Part shown: positions 55,130-62,178 of the stretch, in pieces
How positions within the stretch are numbered: position 1 is the first letter of the stretch
How the letters are laid out: each line of letters starts with the position of its first letter
NCBI GenBank assembly: GCA_964613095.1
Contig: CAZTFX010000003.1
Span: 17,052-81,051, forward strand
Source of the DNA: RGIG4576 sp964613095
GTDB taxonomy: Bacteria; Bacteroidota; Bacteroidia; Bacteroidales; Muribaculaceae
Direction of reading: 5' to 3'
DNA length: 64,000 nt
Made by a program: the position numbers and the translations under genes
The notes under the pieces: generated by a model
Told to the model about the DNA's origin: nothing
The model's database searches: none
What the model saw: only the letters and a program-made list of their open reading frames with translations

Positions 55130-55438
55130 ATGGAAAAGAGAATGATTTATGAGCATCTTGTATGCAAGGCATGCGGATGTGAAAGATTGGGTGTGTATTA
55201 TGCAAATGCAAATTTGTATGATAGTGCAAATACATTGGAAAAGCAAAAGGAATTGTTGACCTATATTAAAGAGTCATTGGCTAATTTGTTAGTTGGTGGT
55301 AAAGTGAAACCGGAACAAAAAGATGTAGTGCAAAATGCACTACATAAATTAGACAAGATTGAATATATAGAAAGTGATAAAAAGGGAAGTTTCTTAATCG
55401 ATGATGTGCTTGAAGAAATTGAAATATGTACATATTAA
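55130..55438 (+). CDS. Small CxxC hypothetical protein
   Basis: 102 residues from the ATG at 55130; an in-frame reading from 55094 overlaps the HEPN-like gene and lacks support. Near the N-terminus CKACGCERLG has two CxxC-like spacings that could bind zinc; the rest is helical and charged. No family recognised. It sits between the HEPN-like gene (26 bp) and the BspA-like gene (14 bp), so all three may be one transcript. It might be a partner of the HEPN-like protein. Confidence 0.6.
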   Translation: MEKRMIYEHLVCKACGCERLGVYYANANLYDSANTLEKQKELLTYIKESLANLLVGGKVKPEQKDVVQNALHKLDKIEYIESDKKGSFLIDDVLEEIEICTY

Positions 55439-55452
55439 ATATTTGTAAAATT

Positions 55453-58365
55453 ATGAAAAAGAAAATTATTTTATTAGCATTATTGCTAAGTATATGGATT
55501 AGCGTTTATGCTCATACTTTTGAAGTTAATGGAATTTATTATAATATTATATCAGGAACTCATAGAACCGTCTCAGTAACATATCAAGGCACCTCTTATG
55601 ATCTATACAGCAATGAATATAGCGGAAATGTTGTAATTCCGGAGAGAGTAAACTATAACTATAGTACTTATTCAGTTACAAGCATTGGTGAAAATGCTTT
55701 CTATAATTGCACCGGATTAACAAGTGTAACAATACCAAATTCAGTTACAAGCATTGGTGATTGGGCTTTCGGTTATTGCACCGGATTAACAAGTGTAACA
55801 ATACCAAATTCAGTCACCTACATTGGTAAAAATGCTTTCTATAATTGCACCGGATTGACAAGTGTAGAATTTAATGCTGAGAATTGTACAAGTATGGGTA
55901 GTTCGTCTAACCCTGTATTTTCTGATTGTACTGCATTATCATCTGTTACAATCGGAGAAAATGTTAAAAACATACCTGCTAATGCTTTTATGTATTGCAC
56001 CGGCTTGACAAGCGTAACAATACCAAACTCAGTCACCAACATTGGTGATTGGGCTTTCTATGGTTGTAGAAGCTTGACAAGCGTAACAATACCAAACTCA
56101 GTCACCAACATTGGCACAAGTACTTTCAAAAATTGCACCGGATTGACAAGTGTAACAATACCAAACTCGGTTACCAACATTGGTTCAAGTGCTTTCAATA
56201 GTTGCTCCGGTTTGACAAGTATAACAATACCAAACTCAGTCACAAGCATTGGTAAAAGTGCTTTCGGTTATTGCACCGGATTGACAAGTGTAACAATACC
56301 AAACTCAGTCACAAGCATTGGAGAAAGTGCTTTCTCTGATTGTAGTAGCTTGACAAGTGTTACAATTCCAAACTCGGTTACCAGCATTGGAGAATCAGCT
56401 TTCCACAGTTGCAGAGGATTGACAAGTGTTACAATACCAAACTCAGTCACAAGCATTGGTGAAAATGCTTTCTATAATTGCACCGGATTGACAAGTGTAG
56501 AATTTAATGCTGAGAATTGTACAAGTATGGGTAGTTCGTCTAACCCTGTATTTTCTGATTGTACTGCATTATCATCTGTTACAATCGGAGAAAATGTTAA
56601 AAACATACCTGCTAATGCTTTTATGTATTGCACTGGCTTGACAAGTGTGACAATAGGAAATTCAGTCACAAGCATTGGTAAAAGTGCTTTCTATATGTGT
56701 ACCGGCTTGACAAGTGTTACAATACCAAATTCAGTCACCAACATTGGTGAAAGTGCTTTCATTAATTGCACCGGCTTGACAAGCGTAACAATACCAAACT
56801 CAGTCACCAACATTGGTGATTGGGCTTTCTATGGTTGTAGAAGCTTGACAAGCGTAACAATACCAAATTCAGTCACCAGCATTGGTGAAAATGCTTTCTG
56901 TAGGTGCTCCGGATTAACAAGCGTAATGTTTAACGCAGAGAATTGTACAAGTATGGGTAGTTCATCTGCTCCCATATTTGAATATTGTACAACATTATCA
57001 TCTGTTAAAATCGGAGAAAATGTTAAAAACATACCTGCTTATGCTTTTAAGTATTGCACTGGCTTGACAAGTGTGACAATAGGAAATTCAGTCACAAGCA
57101 TTGGAGAAAGTGCTTTCTCTGATTGTAGTAGCTTGACAAGTGTTACAATTCCAAACTCGGTTACCAGCATTGGAGAATCAGCTTTCCACAGTTGCAGAGG
57201 ATTGACAAGTGTTACAATACCAAACTCAGTCACAAGCATTGGTGAAAATGCTTTCTATAATTGCACCGGATTGACAAGTGTAGAATTTAATGCTGAGAAT
57301 TGTACAAGTATGGGTAGTTCGTCTAACCCTGTATTTTCTGATTGTACTGCATTATCATCTGTTACAATCGGAGAAAATGTTAAAAACATACCTGCTAATG
57401 CTTTTATGTATTGCACCGGCTTGACAAGCGTAACAATACCAAACTCAGTCACCAACATTGGTGATTGGGCTTTCTATGGTTGTAGAAGCTTGACAAGCGT
57501 AACAATACCAAACTCAGTCACCAACATTGGCACAAGTACTTTCAAAAATTGCACCGGATTGACAAGTGTAACAATACCAAACTCGGTTACCAACATTGGT
57601 TCAAGTGCTTTCAATAGTTGCTCCGGTTTGACAAGTATAACAATACCAAACTCAGTCACAAGCATTGGTAAAAGTGCTTTCGGTTATTGCACCGGATTGA
57701 CAAGTGTAATGTTTAACGCAGAGAATTGTACAAGTATGGGTAGTTCGTCTAATCCTGTATTTGCAAATTGTACTGCATTATCATCTGTTACAATCAAAAA
57801 AAATGTTAAAAACATACCGGATTATGCTTTCTATGGTTGTACCGGATTGACAAGTATAACAATACCAAACTCAGTCACCTACATTGGTTCAAGTACTTTC
57901 TATAATTGCACCGGCTTGACAAGCATAACAATACCAAACTCAGTCACCAACATTGGTTCAAGTGCTTTCATTAATTGCACCGGTTTAACAGAAGTTATTA
58001 TAGGAAAATCAGTAAAGAGTATTGGAGAATCTGCCTTTGGCGGGATTAACAGATTAGCAAAAATCTATTCTTTAAACCCTGTACCACCTACTTGTGCCAA
58101 TGAAAATGTTTTCAGTGACGTAAATAAGGATAAATGTGCTTTATATGTTCCAAGTGGAACAGCCGAAGAATATAAGTTGACATACGTTTGGTGGGATTTC
58201 AATAATATTATAGAAAAAGACTTGTCGGGAGTGGAAGAAACATTTATCGATGATGACGCCAATGCGGAGTATTACAACTTACAAGGAATGAAAGTGGAAA
58301 ACCCATCAAACGGTATTTTCATAAAGCGACAAGGCGGAAAAACCACGAAGATAATTAGAAATTAG
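55453..58365 (+). CDS. BspA-like leucine-rich-repeat surface protein
   Basis: 970 residues from the ATG at 55453. Signal peptide about 1-20 (LLALLLSIWISVYA). Residues about 65-870 are LRR_5-type repeats of 23 residues (LTSVTIPNSVTSIGE-SAF-CS core), interrupted four times by a longer FNAENCTSMGSSS unit. The C-terminus (YNLQGMKVENPSNGIFIKR) is the short conserved tail common on secreted Bacteroidales repeat proteins. BspA-type proteins bind host matrix proteins or other bacteria; that role here is inference. DNA blocks inside the gene are duplicated without visible change (see repeat entries). Confidence 0.92.
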   Translation: MKKKIILLALLLSIWISVYAHTFEVNGIYYNIISGTHRTVSVTYQGTSYDLYSNEYSGNVVIPERVNYNYSTYSVTSIGENAFYNCTGLTSVTIPNSVTSIGDWAFGYCTGLTSVTIPNSVTYIGKNAFYNCTGLTSVEFNAENCTSMGSSSNPVFSDCTALSSVTIGENVKNIPANAFMYCTGLTSVTIPNSVTNIGDWAFYGCRSLTSVTIPNSVTNIGTSTFKNCTGLTSVTIPNSVTNIGSSAFNSCSGLTSITIPNSVTSIGKSAFGYCTGLTSVTIPNSVTSIGESAFSDCSSLTSVTIPNSVTSIGESAFHSCRGLTSVTIPNSVTSIGENAFYNCTGLTSVEFNAENCTSMGSSSNPVFSDCTALSSVTIGENVKNIPANAFMYCTGLTSVTIGNSVTSIGKSAFYMCTGLTSVTIPNSVTNIGESAFINCTGLTSVTIPNSVTNIGDWAFYGCRSLTSVTIPNSVTSIGENAFCRCSGLTSVMFNAENCTSMGSSSAPIFEYCTTLSSVKIGENVKNIPAYAFKYCTGLTSVTIGNSVTSIGESAFSDCSSLTSVTIPNSVTSIGESAFHSCRGLTSVTIPNSVTSIGENAFYNCTGLTSVEFNAENCTSMGSSSNPVFSDCTALSSVTIGENVKNIPANAFMYCTGLTSVTIPNSVTNIGDWAFYGCRSLTSVTIPNSVTNIGTSTFKNCTGLTSVTIPNSVTNIGSSAFNSCSGLTSITIPNSVTSIGKSAFGYCTGLTSVMFNAENCTSMGSSSNPVFANCTALSSVTIKKNVKNIPDYAFYGCTGLTSITIPNSVTYIGSSTFYNCTGLTSITIPNSVTNIGSSAFINCTGLTEVIIGKSVKSIGESAFGGINRLAKIYSLNPVPPTCANENVFSDVNKDKCALYVPSGTAEEYKLTYVWWDFNNIIEKDLSGVEETFIDDDANAEYYNLQGMKVENPSNGIFIKRQGGKTTKIIRN
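55829..56293 (+). repeat. Internal duplication A, copy 1
   Basis: 465 bp that recur at 57245-57709 (offset 1416 bp, 472 codons) with no mismatch that I could find. The spared silent positions point to recent duplication or gene conversion. Confidence 0.85.
56305..56633 (+). repeat. Internal duplication B, copy 1
   Basis: 329 bp that recur at 57088-57416 (offset 783 bp, 261 codons), with no mismatch seen. The part 56461-56633 also matches 55829 onward, so this core exists in three copies. Confidence 0.8.
57088..57709 (+). repeat. Mosaic second copy of duplications A and B
   Basis: 57088-57416 matches duplication B and 57245-57709 matches duplication A, overlapping at 57245-57416. This stretch looks like a product of recombination joining the two upstream blocks. 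Confidence 0.8.
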
Positions 58366-58413
58366 GAGTGAAGAATTCGGAGTTGGGAGTTTTACTTGCA
58401 AAATCAAGTTTAG

Positions 58414-58449
58414 ACAATAGGCTGTGTTGACACAGTCTATTGTTGTTTT
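58414..58449 (+). terminator. Terminator after the BspA-like gene
   Basis: 14-bp inverted repeat (58414-58427 with 58430-58443, one G-T pair, 2-nt loop), followed by a T-rich stretch. Confidence 0.75.
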
Positions 58450-58476
58450 ATCGGGCTTATAACCCTTATTAGGCTA

Positions 58477-58494
58477 ATTAGGCTTAAGCCTAAT
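58477..58494. promoter_or_regulatory. 18-bp perfect palindrome upstream of prfA
   Basis: ATTAGGCTTAAGCCTAAT. An extra ATTAGGCT half-site lies just before it (58468-58475). It sits about 50 bp upstream of the prfA -7 element and could be an operator. The factor is unknown. Confidence 0.45.
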
Positions 58495-58541
58495 ATTATC
58501 TATATACTTCATGAAATTGTGGTTTGTGTGTATTTTTTTGC

Positions 58542-58549
58542 TATTTTTG
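58542..58549 (+). promoter_or_regulatory. -7 element for prfA
   Basis: TATTTTTG, 28 bp before the chosen prfA start at 58578. Confidence 0.45.
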
Positions 58550-58577
58550 TAGAAAATTACAAGAAACGAACTCTTTT

Positions 58578-59687
58578 ATGGCAAAAACACCACTTTTAGA
58601 ACGTCTCGAAGGCTTAGATGCCCGATTTGAAGAAATCGGCACGCTTATTACCGACCCATCGGTAATTGCCGACATGAAACGTTACGTAAAACTAAGCAAA
58701 GAATACAAAGACCTTGAAGAACTGCTTAAGGCGGCAAACAAATATAAAAATGCACTGAACGGAATTGAAGAAGCACGTTTTATTCTGGACTCGGAAACCG
58801 ATGAAGACTTGCGTGAAATGGCTAAGGAAGAACTTGAAGCCAACACACTGGCAATTCCGCGTATGGAAGAAGAAATCAAGCTGTTGCTTATCCCTGAAGA
58901 CCCCGAAGACAGCAGAAATGCCATAGTGGAAATACGCGGAGGTACAGGTGGTGACGAGGCTTCCATTTTTGCAGGCGATTTATTCCGCATGTACACAAAA
59001 TATTGTGAGACAAAAGGTTGGAAAACCGAAATTTCAAATTTCAACGAAGGTGCAGCAGGTGGATTCAAAGAAATTGTATTTACCGTATCGGGTCCCGGAG
59101 TATATGGAACATTGAAATATGAATCGGGTGTACACCGCGTGCAACGTGTACCTGCTACCGAAACTCAAGGTCGTGTACACACATCGGCAGCGTCGGTTGC
59201 AGTACTTCCGGAAGCCGAACCGTTCGATGTCGAAATCAACGAAGGTGAAATAAAATGGGATACATTCCGAAGTGGTGGTGCAGGTGGTCAGAACGTAAAT
59301 AAAGTTGAATCGGGAGTACGCCTACGCTATATGTGGAAAAATCCAAATACCGGCGAAACCGAAGAAATTCTAATCGAGTGTACCGAAACACGCGATCAGC
59401 CTAAAAACAAGGAACGCGCCCTAACCCGCTTACGTTCATTTATCTACGATAAAGAACATCAAAAATACGTTGATGATATAGCTTCTCGACGTAAAACAAT
59501 GGTTTCAACAGGTGACCGTTCAGCAAAAATACGCACATATAACTATCCTCAAGGACGTATCACCGACCATCGTATAGGTTACACCATTTATAATCTGAAT
59601 GCATTTATGGATGGAGACATTCAAGATTGCATAGACCACTTGATTGTTGCCGAAAATGCAGAAAAACTTAAAGAAACTGAATTATAA
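58578..59687 (+). CDS. prfA: Peptide chain release factor 1
   Basis: 369 residues from the ATG at 58578; a longer in-frame reading from 58524 would begin before the promoter element. Terminates at UAA and UAG. The GGQ motif that triggers peptide release is in FRSGGAGGQNVNKVES (around 230-245). The RF1 type is supported by overall similarity to Bacteroidales PrfA, including the RVPATETQGRVHTS segment; I did not use the anticodon-like PxT position to decide. pyrF follows 65 bp later. Confidence 0.94.
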   Translation: MAKTPLLERLEGLDARFEEIGTLITDPSVIADMKRYVKLSKEYKDLEELLKAANKYKNALNGIEEARFILDSETDEDLREMAKEELEANTLAIPRMEEEIKLLLIPEDPEDSRNAIVEIRGGTGGDEASIFAGDLFRMYTKYCETKGWKTEISNFNEGAAGGFKEIVFTVSGPGVYGTLKYESGVHRVQRVPATETQGRVHTSAASVAVLPEAEPFDVEINEGEIKWDTFRSGGAGGQNVNKVESGVRLRYMWKNPNTGETEEILIECTETRDQPKNKERALTRLRSFIYDKEHQKYVDDIASRRKTMVSTGDRSAKIRTYNYPQGRITDHRIGYTIYNLNAFMDGDIQDCIDHLIVAENAEKLKETEL

Positions 59688-59752
59688 AACATAGCACATT
59701 AAGACAATTAAAAATGCTTTTATGTCTTTTTGTCTAAGAAAATTAAGATAAT

Positions 59753-60574
59753 ATGAACAAGCAAGAATTAATCAACAACATCAAGGCAAAGAAATCTTTC
59801 TTATGCGTGGGACTGGATCCCGATATTGAAAAAATGCCGGAAAAGTTGAAAGGTCAACTTTTTGAATTCAACAAAGCCATCATCGACGCAACGGCTCAAT
59901 ATGCTGTGGCATATAAGCCCAATCTTGCATTCTATGAGGTACTTGGTGCTAACGGCGTTGAAGAATTTGAAAAAACAGTAAAATACATACAAGAAAAACA
60001 TCCTGATATTTTCATTATTGCTGACGCTAAACGAGGTGATATAGGAAATACATCCAAGATGTATGCTAAAGGACTGTTTGAACATACCAACGTTGACGCT
60101 ATCACAGTAGCTCCATACATGGGAGAAGACAGTGTAACTCCATTCTTAGGATATGACGGAAAATGGGTGATTCTGCTTGCATTGACTTCAAACAAAGGCT
60201 CTCAAGACTTCCAATTCTGTAAAGACGAGAACGGCACTCCCCTATTTGAAAAGGTTCTTCGTAAATCGGCTGAATGGGGAGATGATACCAACATGATGTA
60301 TGTTGTAGGTGCTACACAAGGTAAAATGTTTGAAGAAATCCGTCGTATTTCTCCCAAAAGTTTCCTATTGGTTCCGGGCGTAGGTGCACAAGGCGGCAGT
60401 TTGAGTGAAGTGGCAAAATACGGTATGACCGACGAATGCGGACTATTGGTAAACTCTTCTCGCGGTATCATTCATGCATCAAAAGAAGACAATTTTGCCG
60501 AAGTTGCAGCAGTCAAAGCAAAAGAACTTCAAGAAGAAATGGCTCAACTTCTTTGTGCAAAAGGACTTATTTAA
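59753..60574 (+). CDS. pyrF: Orotidine 5'-phosphate decarboxylase
   Basis: 273 residues, the longer subtype common in Bacteroidota. Last step of UMP synthesis. Catalytic Lys/Asp motif DAKRGDIG (about 90-97) and FLLVPGVGAQGG (phosphate-binding loop, about 203-214). It shares its direction with prfA and precedes a terminator. Confidence 0.95.
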   Translation: MNKQELINNIKAKKSFLCVGLDPDIEKMPEKLKGQLFEFNKAIIDATAQYAVAYKPNLAFYEVLGANGVEEFEKTVKYIQEKHPDIFIIADAKRGDIGNTSKMYAKGLFEHTNVDAITVAPYMGEDSVTPFLGYDGKWVILLALTSNKGSQDFQFCKDENGTPLFEKVLRKSAEWGDDTNMMYVVGATQGKMFEEIRRISPKSFLLVPGVGAQGGSLSEVAKYGMTDECGLLVNSSRGIIHASKEDNFAEVAAVKAKELQEEMAQLLCAKGLI

Positions 60575-60585
60575 TGTACAAATAA

Positions 60586-60618
60586 AAAGCATGACATAAA
60601 AAATCATGCTTTATTATT
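60586..60618 (+). terminator. Terminator after pyrF
   Basis: 9-bp perfect inverted repeat AAAGCATGA/TCATGCTTT (60586-60594, 60604-60612), followed by ATTATTT. Confidence 0.75.
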
Positions 60619-60640
60619 TATTTAAGTCAAAAAAATAAGC

Positions 60641-60648
60641 TATTTTTG
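60641..60648 (+). promoter_or_regulatory. -7 element for pgk
   Basis: TATTTTTG, 44 bp before the start. Confidence 0.45.
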
Positions 60649-60692
60649 CGTGATTATTAAACGATAATATTCAAATTTTAAAATTTAACAAT

Positions 60693-61940
60693 ATGACAAT
60701 CGATCAATTTAATTTTGCCGGTAAAAAGGCAATCGTTCGTGTTGACTTCAATGTTCCATTGGACGAAAATGGTAAAGTAACCGACGATACTCGTATTCGC
60801 GGTGCTCTTCCTACACTTAAAAAGATTCTTGCCGATGGTGGCAGCCTTATCATCATGTCACACATGGGTAAACCAAAAGGAAAAGTTAATCCTAAATTCT
60901 CACTAGGTCAAATTAAAGATGTTGTTGCCGACAGACTAGGTGCAAAAGTGGAATTTGCTCCTGATTGCGCAAAAGCAGCCGACGCTGCTGCAGCATTGAA
61001 ACCGGGTGAAGTTCTTCTACTTGAAAACCTTCGTTTCTATCCTGAAGAAGAAGGTAAACCTGTAGGTATCGATAAAGAAGATCCTGCTTACGAAGAAGCT
61101 AAAAAGGCTATGAAATCAAGCCAAAAGGAATTTGCAAAGACTCTAGCAAGTTATGCCGATGTTTACGTAAATGACGCATTCGGTACAGCTCACCGTAAAC
61201 ACGCTTCTACTGCTGTTATAGCAGATAGTTTCGATGCCGATCACAAAATGTTAGGCTACTTGATGGAAAAAGAAGTAAATGCAGTAGAAAACGTTCTTAA
61301 CAACATCAAGCGTCCGTTTACTGCTATCATGGGTGGTTCTAAGGTATCTACAAAGATCGGTATTATCGAAAACTTGATGGACAAGGTAGATAACTTGATT
61401 CTATGCGGTGGTATGACTTATACTTTCGCTAAAGCTCTAGGCGGAAACGTTGGTGTTTCTATCTGTGAAAACGACAAGCTTGACCTTGCTTTAAATATTA
61501 TCGAAAAAGCTAAGGCAAAAGGTGTAAATCTTGTTCTTGGAACCGACTGTGTAGCTGCCGATTCATTCAGCAACGACGCTAATACACAAGTAGTTCCTGC
61601 AGGAAATATCCCTGAAGGTTGGGAAGGTCTTGATGCAGGTCCAGAAACTCGCGTAAAATTCGCAAATGCAATTAAAGACGCAAAAACTATCCTTTGGAAT
61701 GGTCCTGCCGGAGTATTTGAATTTGACAATTTTACTGCAGGTTCTCGTGCTATTGCCGACGCTATAGTTGAAGCAACCGAAAAGGGTGCATTCTCTCTAG
61801 TGGGTGGCGGTGACTCTGTGGCTTGCGTCAACAAGTTCGGTCTTGCCGATAAGGTTTCTTATGTTTCAACCGGTGGTGGAGCTCTTCTTGAAGCTATCGA
61901 AGGAAAAGTTCTTCCGGGAATTGCAGCAATAAAAGGCTAA
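60693..61940 (+). CDS. pgk: Phosphoglycerate kinase
   Basis: 415 residues, full length. Makes ATP and 3-phosphoglycerate in glycolysis. The N-terminal signature VRVDFNVPLDENGKV (15-29) and RGALPTLKKIL are present, as are SHMGKPKGK (substrate-binding), GGSKVSTKI and the late ATP-binding GGGDSVACV. Codon use is cleaner and richer in C-ending codons than most neighbours, consistent with high expression. Own promoter and terminator. Confidence 0.96.
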   Translation: MTIDQFNFAGKKAIVRVDFNVPLDENGKVTDDTRIRGALPTLKKILADGGSLIIMSHMGKPKGKVNPKFSLGQIKDVVADRLGAKVEFAPDCAKAADAAAALKPGEVLLLENLRFYPEEEGKPVGIDKEDPAYEEAKKAMKSSQKEFAKTLASYADVYVNDAFGTAHRKHASTAVIADSFDADHKMLGYLMEKEVNAVENVLNNIKRPFTAIMGGSKVSTKIGIIENLMDKVDNLILCGGMTYTFAKALGGNVGVSICENDKLDLALNIIEKAKAKGVNLVLGTDCVAADSFSNDANTQVVPAGNIPEGWEGLDAGPETRVKFANAIKDAKTILWNGPAGVFEFDNFTAGSRAIADAIVEATEKGAFSLVGGGDSVACVNKFGLADKVSYVSTGGGALLEAIEGKVLPGIAAIKG

Positions 61941-61963
61941 ACAAGTCTTTTTTAAACATATTT

Positions 61964-61995
61964 AAGGCACTTTCAATCACGAATGTGCCTTTTGT
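61964..61995 (+). terminator. Terminator after pgk
   Basis: AAGGCAC/GTGCCTT plus TTC/GAA pairing (61964-61973 and 61981-61991), followed by TTTTGTG. Confidence 0.75.
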
Positions 61996-62041
61996 GTTTT
62001 AATAACCTTTATTTTTTGATTCTTTTTCAAAGAATATTTAT

Positions 62042-62049
62042 TAAATTTG
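62042..62049 (+). promoter_or_regulatory. -7 element for mutA
   Basis: TAAATTTG, giving a leader of about 125 nt before the mutA start. I saw no cobalamin-riboswitch box in that leader. Confidence 0.4.
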
Positions 62050-62178
62050 CATGATTTATGTTGAACTTAATAACAGAAAACATTACCGGACTTTTACCAT
62101 AGAAAAGAAATGCCGGAAATTATAACAACTAACGAAAAACTAGAAACTTAAGTTACTATAAATTTCATAATTAAAGTT

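Noticed and set aside
55839..57665. Series of minus-strand ORFs of 62-67 codons that all begin alike
   Set aside because: They are the antisense reading of the BspA-like repeats; their similarity just mirrors the repeat unit.
55680..58020. Regular short repeats that might look like a CRISPR array
   Set aside because: The period is about 69 bp, repeats are coding and in frame, and there are no unique spacers; they encode leucine-rich repeats.
62050..62178. Possible cobalamin riboswitch in front of mutA
   Set aside because: The leader is only about 125 nt and has no B12-box (GCCACTG-like) sequence; only a weak CCGG pairing was seen.
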